Assembly: GCA_023150945.1 (NCBI GenBank)
Contig: JAKLJX010000005.1
Coordinates: 78,629-142,628, forward strand
Length of the DNA stretch: 64,000 bases
Direction: 5' to 3'
DNA from: a bacterium
GTDB lineage: Bacteria > Zhuqueibacterota > Zhuqueibacteria > Zhuqueibacterales > Zhuqueibacteraceae
The position numbers and the translations under genes are program-made. Positions 40,835-51,000 of the stretch are shown here, piece by piece. The number at the start of each line of letters is the position of its first letter. Position 1 is the stretch's first letter. Under the pieces are notes generated by a model. That model made no database searches, was not told the DNA's origin, and saw nothing but the letters and a program-made list of their open reading frames with translations.

Positions 40835-43800
40835 CTATTGCGAACTCGAGGACTCCAAGAAATAGCGCATGGGCAGGCGCGCAAAATCGATGGGGGAGGG
40901 CAGCGTGAAGGGTGAGAACCACGGTTTGATCGGTTCCAGCGCAGCGTAGATGAAACCGTTCTTGATCTCGAACGACATCGCGCGCACGTTGTACTTGGTT
41001 TTGAGCAGAAGCCGCATGTTTTGAATGCCGCGATCGGTGCCTTTGGGATCGAGCGCCTGCAGCAGATTCGCGGCCACTTTGTTTTCGATTTTCGTGAGAT
41101 TGAGCTTGCCGCTCAAGTTGCGCACGAGCTGCTCCGGCGTCGTACCGGCACCCTGCAGCCGAAAGTCGGCGGACATGCGCGAGCCTTTCTCGAAGCGCGA
41201 AGTCAGCGGCCGCAACCGCGAAATGTCGATGGAAGAAACCTGCAGCGCAGTGGAATAGGTCAATTGGTCGGGCGAGCCGTCACCCAATCCCACCAGCACA
41301 TTGCCGATGAAATTGCCGTCGAGAAATTTCATGCGCATTTGCGGCAGATCAAAGCGGGAGTTGCCCAGCCGCAGATCCGCTGCGATATCCTCCAGCCGGT
41401 AGCCCATCACCTCCAGGCGGGCGATGGAAAAATGTGAACGCGGTGTGCGCGGCGGCAGCGGCGGTTCGCGGAGAACCTCATACAGCAACAACGATTCGCC
41501 GGCATTGGCCAACATCGCGGCCGGCGCTTGCTCGTCCGCGTGCAGGGTGATCTTCGCTTCCTTGCCCTCCAACTGAGAAGTGTAGCGTTGGGCAAAATCC
41601 ACCTCGCCATCGAGATCATGAATCGTCAGCAGCGTGTCGAGCGCAATTTCGAAATCCCGAAGCTGGAGGAAACCGCTGACGGTTGCGGGTTGCGGCGCAA
41701 AGGGATCATCCGGCAGAAACTGATCAATTGTGAGTTCGCCGTCGAGCTTCCCGGCCAGCGCCAGGCCCGCGGCCGGCGCAATTGCCGGCTGCGCCTGCAG
41801 GGCGAGGGAAAGCTCGGTTTTCACCTGCATGGCATCCGCAAAGAACTTTCCCCGGACGTCGTAATTTCCCTTGAGCTGCCAGGCGGGAATTTCGAAACCA
41901 CCATCGCGCACCGCGAAGTCGTCCGTTGCGATCACCAGCACGCCGCTGGCAAGCGTTTCCGGCAGCGGCGCTTTCAAGTAATCCGGCAGGCGCGGCGCGG
42001 CACAGCGCGCTTGAAATTCTCCCAACGTTGCTGCGGGGGTGAGCGACCAGCGCGTGTCGAGCTGCACGTCATTCAAGTAAAGGCCGAGTGTGCTGTCTTC
42101 GTAGACGGCATTCGTCGAGCGCGCCGTGAACTCGCCGCGATAGTCGGCTGCGCCGTTGGCGGATGACTGGCCCTGCAGCCAGCCGGCGAAGCTGGCCTGG
42201 CCCGCGATGCGGGGCGCCGGGAAAAGCGAATCTCCCAAAAGATGATCCGGCAGCAGGGCGATGACTTCCGCCAGATCCAGCGTGCCCTCGGTCAGTTCCA
42301 CACGATAGGCCGGCTTTTCGACCTCATAGTCCAAGGTAAAGCGCACGCCTCCCAGTCCCAAGCCGATGCGGCCGTCGGTGAGTTTGATGCGGGAGAAGTC
42401 GGGTGTTACGGAAAGCTGCGCGGTGGTGCGCAGATGGTCTGCGGGAATGTCGCCCGCATCATCGCTCGTGAGGTAAGTGAGCGGCTCGTTGCGCAGATTG
42501 AAGTCGCAAGCGAGGGCGCGCAGGCTGGGACCGCGCACTGTCAAGTCACCGCTGAGGCGGCCGCGCAGGCTGTCGGCAGTGAACGGAGCGAGCTCGAGGT
42601 TTTCGAACTGCACGACGGCCTCGACTGCAAAATCTTTCGGGGCCTCGCCATTTCGCCGGTGGCCGCCGGCCGGCCGCAGATTTGCATTCCCGCTGATTTT
42701 TGCGCCGGCGAAATCATCAATGGCAAACGCAACCGCAGCAGCGGCCGGCAGTTGATCCGCGCCCAATTCTCCGGAGATCGATATCGCTGCCGGGCCGGCA
42801 TGCAGCACCGTTGCGGAATCGAGCGGCAACACCAGCGAGGCAAAGTCGGTTTTGGCAGAAAAAGAAGCGCCGGCCGCGGCAGCCCGGGTGGCATAGTGAA
42901 CCTGCAATCGGCCGTGATCGGCGGCGAATCCGGCGCGGCGGTCGCGATAGCTCAAGTCTGTTCCCGTGAGCGTGAAGTTGATCTGTAGGTTCTCCGTTGC
43001 ACCGGCGATTTCACTGCCGGAGAAATCCAGCATGCCTGCGGCCTCGATGTCCGCCAGCGCCGGCAGGAGTTGCATTCCGAGATGCGTATGCACAAGCTGC
43101 AGCAGGCGGCCCACGTCCAGACGGCCGCGCGCGATTTGCGCAGAAAAGCGGGAGGCAGTTTGTTCCTGGTTGAAGGTGAGACGCGCCGCGATTTGTTCCT
43201 CGCCGGCAAGCGTGAGCTGCAGTTCCGGCACCGCGACTCGTCCGGCAGCGAGATTAAGGGCAGCTTGCGTGCGCAGGCCGAGTGCAGGCAGGGAAAACGC
43301 GGGTTGCTTCGCCAAGCGGATCGTTTGCGGCGTGAACGTGAGTGCCGCCGTGAGCGTCAGCGAATCCCGGCTGGCGAGCTGGCAGCGAATCTCAGCCGCC
43401 AGCGCGGCGCGGAGGCCGAGCGTGTCGGCCGGCTTGGTTGAGGTGGAAAAATAGTCGAGCGCGGTGCCGCGGCAGTCGAGCGCGATTTCCCCCTGCACAT
43501 GGTTGTGGCGATCGACGACTAATTCGGCAACGGTGAGATCAAATGGAGAAATGGTGAGGCGCTGGTTCGTGCTGTCGGTTGTCAGGCGCGCGGCGATTTC
43601 AATGCCGGTGAGCGCGAGTGATTGGAGGTTGAGGTCGACCGGTAGCGCCGTGGCGGCAGCGGTGTCGGCCGGTGGTGCCGCGCTGGAATCGGCAAAGGCT
43701 GCCAGCAAGTCATCGAGATTGCTCGCGCCGTTGGAATCTTGTTGATAGTGCAGCCGCGGCCGCACGATCGCGATGCCGCCGATCTCGAGCTTGCGCTTGA

Positions 43801-44092
43801 ACAGCGAAAAGAAACGATAGGCAAACTCGATCCTCTCGATGGCCAGCGGCGCGGGCGCGTCGCCGGCTGTCATCGCCGCCAGCGTGACCTCTTCCAGTGT
43901 GAAACCCGTGAAGAGATTGAAGCGCAACTGCCCGGCCTGCAGCCGCAGGCGGTAGTCTTCGGCGAGCGTCGCGATCAAGATCTCTTTCAGCCGTTCCGAG
44001 GGGTAACGGATTCGCAAATAAGCCGTTGCGCCGGCGGCGAGCAACACCAAGCCGAGCAGGAAGAATAGCAGGATTTTGGCGAAGCGTTTCAC
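40835..44092 (-). CDS. AsmA-like inner-membrane/periplasmic protein
   Basis: A 1085-residue protein with one N-terminal membrane anchor (about 5-25, FAKILLFFLLGLVLLAAGA) and a very long beta-rich periplasmic part. The N-terminal LKEILIATLAEDYRLRLQAG and FNLFTGFTLEEVTLA, repeated beta-strands, and the C-terminal LRPLTSRFEKGSRMSADFRL ... LSGKLNLTKIENKVAANLLQ match AsmA/TamB-related proteins, thought to bridge inner and outer membranes and move phospholipids. The start overlaps the FecR-domain gene by four bases, so the two are co-translated. Confidence 0.85.
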   Translation of the reverse strand: MKRFAKILLFFLLGLVLLAAGATAYLRIRYPSERLKEILIATLAEDYRLRLQAGQLRFNLFTGFTLEEVTLAAMTAGDAPAPLAIERIEFAYRFFSLFKRKLEIGGIAIVRPRLHYQQDSNGASNLDDLLAAFADSSAAPPADTAAATALPVDLNLQSLALTGIEIAARLTTDSTNQRLTISPFDLTVAELVVDRHNHVQGEIALDCRGTALDYFSTSTKPADTLGLRAALAAEIRCQLASRDSLTLTAALTFTPQTIRLAKQPAFSLPALGLRTQAALNLAAGRVAVPELQLTLAGEEQIAARLTFNQEQTASRFSAQIARGRLDVGRLLQLVHTHLGMQLLPALADIEAAGMLDFSGSEIAGATENLQINFTLTGTDLSYRDRRAGFAADHGRLQVHYATRAAAAGASFSAKTDFASLVLPLDSATVLHAGPAAISISGELGADQLPAAAAVAFAIDDFAGAKISGNANLRPAGGHRRNGEAPKDFAVEAVVQFENLELAPFTADSLRGRLSGDLTVRGPSLRALACDFNLRNEPLTYLTSDDAGDIPADHLRTTAQLSVTPDFSRIKLTDGRIGLGLGGVRFTLDYEVEKPAYRVELTEGTLDLAEVIALLPDHLLGDSLFPAPRIAGQASFAGWLQGQSSANGAADYRGEFTARSTNAVYEDSTLGLYLNDVQLDTRWSLTPAATLGEFQARCAAPRLPDYLKAPLPETLASGVLVIATDDFAVRDGGFEIPAWQLKGNYDVRGKFFADAMQVKTELSLALQAQPAIAPAAGLALAGKLDGELTIDQFLPDDPFAPQPATVSGFLQLRDFEIALDTLLTIHDLDGEVDFAQRYTSQLEGKEAKITLHADEQAPAAMLANAGESLLLYEVLREPPLPPRTPRSHFSIARLEVMGYRLEDIAADLRLGNSRFDLPQMRMKFLDGNFIGNVLVGLGDGSPDQLTYSTALQVSSIDISRLRPLTSRFEKGSRMSADFRLQGAGTTPEQLVRNLSGKLNLTKIENKVAANLLQALDPKGTDRGIQNMRLLLKTKYNVRAMSFEIKNGFIYAALEPIKPWFSPFTLPSPIDFARLPMRYFLESSSSQ

Positions 44093-44892
44093 TGCCGGGT
44101 TCTGGTTTGGCGGTCACGCGCGAGATTCCACTTCACCCAGTCCGTCTGCTCGTCCCGGTCAGAAGTTTTGAACGAGCCGGTTGATTTCACCTTGCCGTCG
44201 GTGCCGATGGTGATTTGCTGCATGTTGCGCACGAGGTACACCCATGCGTCGAGGGTGATCTGGGAGGGGCCGGGCACCTGGCGCGGGCCTTCGATTTGAC
44301 GGCGGCCTGACTGCCCCGCGCCGATGGTTTGCGGCGTGAGGGTGTTCATCTTTTCCGGCGCGTTGCTGATTTTCACTTCGCCGGTGTAGACTTTGAGCTG
44401 GGTTTCCTGGCGGGTGGAGTCGTGGTTCAAGCGGAAAACCGTACCGGTGATGGCGGCGCCGGCAAAGTCGGAAGAGACTTCAAACGTCGAGTTGGCATCG
44501 ACGGATTTGACTTTGCCCCAAATGTCGCCCTGTTCGAGCGTGATCTTGGTTTCGAGCTTCTTCTCTTTGGTTTCTTCATAGAGCTTGACAATGTCGATCG
44601 TGGTCTTGGGCGCCAGCCGAATGAGATCGATCTCCGCGAGCTGCATTTCCGCGCGCGATTTGAGCAGCGTCCGCACCCGGTCGCCGGTGTAGACGTTGGT
44701 TTTGTTCTGGGCGCGGATCCAGTCCGGATCTTCCACCTGCTTCTTCTTGACGTCACCTTCGACCAGCGTGAACAAGCCTTTTTGGGCGTCATCGAGTTTG
44801 CGCCGGGACGACCAGGGCCGCGCGGCCAGCGCCATGCAGACGGTCAACAGCAGAAACAGTGCTGCAACGGAGAGCAGAATTCTCTTGTTCAT
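44089..44892 (-). CDS. FecR-domain protein
   Basis: A 267-residue exported protein. An N-terminal membrane/signal segment is followed by a FecR domain: VYTGDRVRTLLKSRAEMQLA, LIRLAPKTTIDIV, GDIWGKVKS, FEVSSDFAGAAITGTVFRL and LKVYTGEVKIS. FecR domains in this arrangement are structural periplasmic beta-domains; no sigma factor is adjacent, so classical iron-dicitrate signalling is not implied. GAGGAA lies six bases before ATG 44892, and its stop overlaps the AsmA-like gene (ATGA). A promoter candidate lies 130-160 bases upstream. Confidence 0.85.
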   Translation of the reverse strand: MNKRILLSVAALFLLLTVCMALAARPWSSRRKLDDAQKGLFTLVEGDVKKKQVEDPDWIRAQNKTNVYTGDRVRTLLKSRAEMQLAEIDLIRLAPKTTIDIVKLYEETKEKKLETKITLEQGDIWGKVKSVDANSTFEVSSDFAGAAITGTVFRLNHDSTRQETQLKVYTGEVKISNAPEKMNTLTPQTIGAGQSGRRQIEGPRQVPGPSQITLDAWVYLVRNMQQITIGTDGKVKSTGSFKTSDRDEQTDWVKWNLARDRQTRTRQ

Positions 44893-45024
44893 GTTTGATT
44901 CCTCGAGTTTGATGCGTCACATGTGAATCACCCGTGGGTGCCGCCGCGTGCGCTTGCCTGTGCCGGATTGCCGGCCGGTAAGCCCGCAGCCTGGCGGTTG
45001 GTGTGCCGGTCAAAAGCGTCTGGT

Positions 45025-45052
45025 ATTTTACAATTCTTTTGCTCAAACGCAA
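45025..45052 (-). promoter_or_regulatory. Candidate promoter for the fecR-asmA operon
   Basis: On the minus strand: TTGCGT (45047-45052), 16-base spacer, TAAAAT (45025-45030), in an AT-rich patch about 130 bases upstream of ATG 44892. Confidence 0.4.
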
Positions 45053-45091
45053 GCGTCTCGTCGAGGTGCCGCGCGACGAATCAGAATCGCG

Positions 45092-48000
45092 CTAGCGCCA
45101 GTCGCCCGTCAAGCCGAAGCTGGCCCAATAGGCCGGATGCCGGTTGTGATAATCGCGCACGAAGCGCTGGGCTTGGCGCAAGGCCTCGGCTTTGCCGGCA
45201 CCGGCTTCGAGGTAGCGATAGAAGCGCTTGACCGTGATGGCGGTGGCGAGATCATCGACCGTCCACAGGCTCGCGATCAGCGCGGGTGTTCCGGCGAAGA
45301 GAAACGCGCGCGCCAGGCCGATGACCTCATCGCCACCGGTCACCTTGGCGAGGCCGGTTTCACAGGCGGAAAGCATGACGAGATAGGTGTGCAGCTTCAG
45401 GCTGAAGATCTCATGCGCTTCCAGACGGCCGTCGTCTTCGCCGGAAGCCGGCGCCAGCAGCAATGCCGAGAACAGTGGGTTGCGTTCATCATACACGCCG
45501 TGGCAGGAGAGATGAACGAGATTGGCGCGCCAAATCCCGGCAGCCAGCGCCGCGGGCGTGGCCGCCTCGCGGCTGTAGCTCTCGATTTGGCCGAAGGTGA
45601 ATTGCAGGCTCTCGATCTCCTTGGCCGCAAACGGCAGATCATATTTGGCGTCGCCGACCGCAGGATTGCCGAGCGCCAGCACGCGATAATTGCTGCGAGC
45701 CTCGGCAAGAATCGCCTCGCCCTTGCGGTGACAAAAACCCAGCACGGTCGCGCTCGGCGCCAGCGCCAGGGCGTGCGCGTCGATGAGATAGGTGCTGTCG
45801 GCTTTCTGCAGCGCGGGGAAGGGCACATAGTGCAAGGGGCCGTGCGGCACGATGACGAGTTGCCTGGCATTCTGCAGCAGCGGCGCAATCGGCAGGATCA
45901 GTTGGTCGTACAACTGCCGGCTGAAACTTTCAACCGAGGCGCGCTTGGTGATGGCCTTGCGCAATTGCAGAATGAGATCGCTCAGCTTGCCGCGCTCCAG
46001 GGGCGTGGCCACCGCGCGCACTTGCCGCCGGTCGACCACCCAGCTCACCAGCCGGTCCTTGGCAAAGAAGTATTCCACCAGCGCCACGCTGTCGGGCAGG
46101 AGGCCTTGCACCGCCTGCACCGGCAGCGGCTCGACGCTCACCAGATCCGCCAGCTCGGGATTGGCGGTTTTCATTTCCACTAGCAAGTCCGCATAGGCCT
46201 TTTGCAGGCCGGCCAGGGAGTCTTGCAGCGCGGCCATCGTCAGCCGATCGCCGGGATCCGCGGAGGCATTTTGCTGCAGCGCTGTAATCCTGGCCTGCGT
46301 GAAGCTGATCTGATCGAGCAGCCGGGTGCGCCGCGCCAGCAGGTGTTCGCCGGCGCCGGCCTGCCAGTCGACCGCGCTGTTGGCGAGCAAATCGGCAAAG
46401 CTGCGCGATTTGGCGCGCTCGGCGAATTGAAAGGCCTCGGCCTCGCGCTTCATGAGCAGCAGCAACAACACCGCTTCTTCGTAGAGGTCGCTCTTGTTGT
46501 CAATGAAACCGCTGCGGTATTCTTCCACCTTGATCTTGGCGCTCTGGCGTTCGACGCTCGCAATCGCGCGCTGATAAAATTCCAGCGCCGCGGCCGTCTC
46601 ATTCGATTGCTGCGCCAGCCGTGCGAGCTGCCACAGGCAACGCCACTGCAATTCTTCCAGCGCGATCTCTTCGGCTTTGGCCAGCGCCTGCTGCAGGGTG
46701 ATCCGTGCCGGAGTTTTGTGGCCGCGCTCCAATTGCAGGGTGCCTCTGGTGTAGAGCGCCTGCACCAGCGCCCGCTGATCTCCCAATTTCGCGGCCAGCG
46801 CTTCGGCTTTGTTCAAGTATTGCTGCGCCGAGTCACTTTGGCCGAGAACCTGGTACACCTGGCCAAGATTGTTGAAATCGTACAGCAGGCCGCGCTCGAA
46901 ATTGAATTGTTGATCGATGGCGCGCGCCTGCAGGAAGCTGGTGAGCGCCGGCTGAAACTGCTTTTGTTGAATGTAAACCAGGCCGAGGTTCTTGTACACC
47001 GTGGCCTGCTCACGCTTGGCTTCCACCGGCTTTTCTTCCTCCCAGGCCAGCGCGAGTTGCAGCGCGTGCTTTTCCACATCCAGCGCTTGCTCGAGTTCAC
47101 CGAGGCTCATGAGAATCAAGCCGCGCGCGTTGTGACCGCGAATGTCGAGGGCCGGATCGCGCCGGGCCGCCGCAAGCTCCAAGACGCGGTGCTGATGGCG
47201 TAGGGCATTCTGGTAATCGCCGTTGAGCCACTCGGTTTCGGCCAGCGCCTGCATGGCCGCCGCGAAATTGGCGGTGTCGGCCAGTGCCGCAAACGTGTCC
47301 GCCGCCTGTTGCAGCCGGGGCAGCCCTTCGCCATAAGCCGCCAGCCGGGTGAAAGCGATGCCCGCCAATTGTTGCGCCACCGCCAGCGCGCGCTTCTCCG
47401 CGGCTGCATTTGCCGGTGCAGCGGCGGTGAATGCTTGAATCGCATGCTGCAGATAATCCAGCGCCTGGTTGTAGCGATCGGCTTCCAGCGCCAGTTTGCC
47501 GAGCAGCGTCTCCACCAGCAGGCGCGGCAGCGGCTGGCGCTGCTCCGCCAGCAGCCCGGCCGATTGTTCCGCCCAGCGCAGTGCGGCGGCGTAGTCATTG
47601 CGCGCCTGCGCAATCTTGGCCAGTTCAAATTGCGAGCTCGCCCGGGCCATCGCATTGTTGGCCTGTTCCGCGAGCGCCAGGTTCTTCAGCTCGGCCGCTT
47701 CGGCGGCGGAATAGTCTTGCAACTCGCGGCGCCAGACCGAGAGATTGCGGTAGCTGCGCGCGGCTTGCCGCTGGTCCCCGGCAGCCAGCGCCTGCGCGAG
47801 AATTCGCTCTTCGATGGTGCAGGCCGTCGCGAAATCTCTGCCCGCTACCGCGCTTTCCTTGATGCGCTCTTCGAGACGCTGCACGTATTCCGGCCGGCCG
47901 AGCTGCTGCGCCATAGTGAGCGCGGATTGGTAGTAGCGACTCGCTTCGGCGTAATCGTCTTGTTGCCGCGCCTGCGTGCCCTTGGCCACGGTGAAATCCA

Positions 48001-51000
48001 GGCGGCTGGCGGCAAACTGATTCTTCTCGGCCGTCGTCATGCCGGCAAATCCGGCCAGCTCAAAGGCTGCCCAAGCAGTGGATTGGGGATGGCGTTCGCG
48101 CACCGCGGCCTGGGCTGCGGCCAGCGCGGCAATGGCCGGTTCGGTTCTGAGCGCCGGGTAGAACGTCTCACAAAAAGTCGTGCGAATCTCAGGAGACACG
48201 CGCCATTGGGTGAGTACGAGCGAAGGCGCGCCGCAGTAAATCAGGCAGCGCTGCAGGGCAATCAACTCCTCGCCGGTTTGCGCGCCGTCAAATGGAAAGG
48301 CCGCGTTGGGCAACACCACCAGGCTGGCGGCCAAATCCAGCTCGAACATGCGATAGAGCGGAAAGAGCACCGTTGCCGGCAGCTCACTCTGCGGCTGGCG
48401 CACCAGCAGGCGCAGTCCCGAGGACAAAGGATGAGTCGGTTGCGACAGGAATTGATGATTGATCTGCAGAATGCCGGCGCTTTGCACGAGTTGCCGCGCC
48501 TCGCCGTTGCGCCAGTCTACCCCCTGCCGCACTTGCATGGCGTTCGCGGCCGCGAGTTGCACCGCCTTTTCCGCCTCGGCCGCATCTTGCAGCACCAGGA
48601 TGTTGCCGGCGTTGAGATTCTTGTTGTGCAGCGCATAGCTGAATGCCGCCAGACTCGCAACCTTGGTGAAGCCGAAAAGATCGAGTGCGGTTTCGCCCTG
48701 GTAGGAAAGCGCGCCGAACGGCAGATAGTGCAGGCAATCATCCGGCACGATGACCAGGTTGGAATAGGAATCCAAATCCGGAATTCCCGCCAGCAGCAGT
48801 TCGCCCAACTCCGCGGCCAGCGCAGCGCGCGCCGGATTTTGCTCAATGAGCGCCTGGCGAAATTGCTGCACCGCCAGCCGCAACTGTGACCGCGCAATGG
48901 CCCGGCGCGTCTGCGTCAGCCCCGTGGCGCTCAGGCACCACACGATCGTTTCATTCTCACCGACAAAATAAGAAAGCACGGCAGTGGCTTCATCGAGTGA
49001 ATCCTGCACCGTGCTCAGCGCCACGGTTTGCACGCTGAAGAAGCTCGCCAGTTGGGGATTCTCCTGCAGCGCTTTGGCGATGACCTGCCGGTATTCGCTC
49101 TCGGCCTGCGCCAGCTCGGCGTGCACGCGCGCCAGTTCTTTCGGCCGTTGCGGCTCTTCCGACTCCAGTTTGCGCAGCTCCGCGCGCACGCTGCTGATTC
49201 TGCGCTGCAGGAAGGGCGCCTCGCCGCCGCCCTCGCCCCACAGCAACCGATGGCGCTGGCGTTTGGGCACGAGATAGCGCGTCGCCACGAGATTAGCAAA
49301 CTCATGCGCACGGCTGCGCTCGCTGAGTGCCAAGGCCTCGCGGCGGTTGCCCTCGCCGGCGAGCAGCGCGATGGCATTCTCGTAAAGCTCGCGCTGCTCC
49401 TGCGCCTGCGCAAGGCGCTGCTCGATTCCCTCCGGAATGATGGGCAGCCCTTCGAGAATGTCGAGAGCGCTGTCATACCAGTCCTGCGCGGATTTTTGCG
49501 CCGGCGCACCGGCGTTCGTCTCCGGGCTGCGCCAGAGTGTGGCCAGTGTGCCGAGGGCATGCTCCACGCGCCAGGTCAGCTCGGCGAGATTTTTCTGAAT
49601 GCTCAGCTCGTGCGCGGCCTGCAGATGCTGCAGCGCGGGCGGATAATCCTGCGCCAGCACGAACAGGCTGGCGAGGTTGCGGCGCACGATCACTTCTTCC
49701 GCGAACAGTCGGCGGTTGGCGGCCAGCGCCAGGGCGGTGTCATAAGCGGCAGCCGCCTGGGCGAGGTGATGCAGCGCGTCCCAGGTGGCGCGCACATCGC
49801 GATCCAACTCGCTGCGACCGTTGGCCAGCGCGGCCAACGCCGGCGCGCGAGACTCGCGGGCGCCGCGCAAGCGCCTTTGCGCCGCGTTGTAATGCAGGCT
49901 GCCGAGCAAATTGAGCACGGCCACTTTTTGGCGCGGTTCGACCACGGCGGCTTCTTCGATCTCCGGCCGCAGGATTTGCGCCCGGTGTTCGATGACCTGC
50001 AGCAGCGAGTCGGCGCGGCCGGCGGGCTGCTCGGGCAGCAGCGCCACATTGCCCAGGTTGATCAAGTTGACGATTTTGCCGGCGGGAATTTGGTAACGCT
50101 GGCAGACTTGAAACGAGGCTTCGAAATACGCGAGGGCCTTGTCGAAATCATGCTGGCTGTACCACAGGTCGCCCAGGTTGTTGAGCGCGATCGCCTCGCC
50201 GGGCCGGTCTTTGCGCTGGCGCGCTGCCGCCACTTTTTGTTCGTAAGCCGCCAGCGCCTCGGGCAATTCCTTGCGCGCTTCGTGGCTGGCGCCGATGAGG
50301 GTGAAGATCAGCGCTTTTTCCTGCTCGCGGGTCAGGCCTTCGGTGCTCGACTCGCCGAATTGATCCGCATTCATCCAAAACACCGGCAGCCCCAGCAACT
50401 TGATTTCAAACTTGCTCTTTTTGGGCTTGGGGAAACCGCTGTCGCCGCGCAGCCGCAGCAGCGTCAAGGAACTGTCGCTCTTTTGAATCGCCTCTTCGGT
50501 CTCTTCATTTTGCAGATGATTGTGCGCGATGTTGCGCAGCACCAGCGCCTGGTTGTGATTGCGGTATTCGCGCTTGCCCGCTGCCAGCACCGCGCTGTAG
50601 TGCTCGTTGGAAGATTCAAAATCTCCCAGGCCCTCGTAGAGCAGCGCCAGCCGGTTGAGGTTGCGCAATTCGCCGTCGGCATCGCGCAGGCTGCGGCACA
50701 GCCGTACCGCTTCTTGCAGCAGGGGAATGGCCTCCTGCGACCGGCCGCTCACCCAGGCGCATTGCCCCGCGCGCTCGTAAATCACCGCCTGCTGTTTGGT
50801 GGAAACAAAGCTGCTGTCGTATTGCAGTTTGATCAGATAGTAGCGCAGCGCGTTCTCGAAGCCGAATTCGCCGAGATTGTAGTAGTTGTTGGCGAGATTG
50901 AGCGCCAGATTGGCCTCGGTGAGCGGCGCCACCTTCTCATCATTGACGGCGATGCCGGCGGTCAGCACGTCGATGGCTTTTTCATACCAGCGTTCCGGCG

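Noticed and set aside
44089-44892. FecI/FecR iron-dicitrate signalling
   Set aside because: No ECF sigma factor or receptor with a signalling extension is adjacent; the FecR domain is in an AsmA-linked operon instead.
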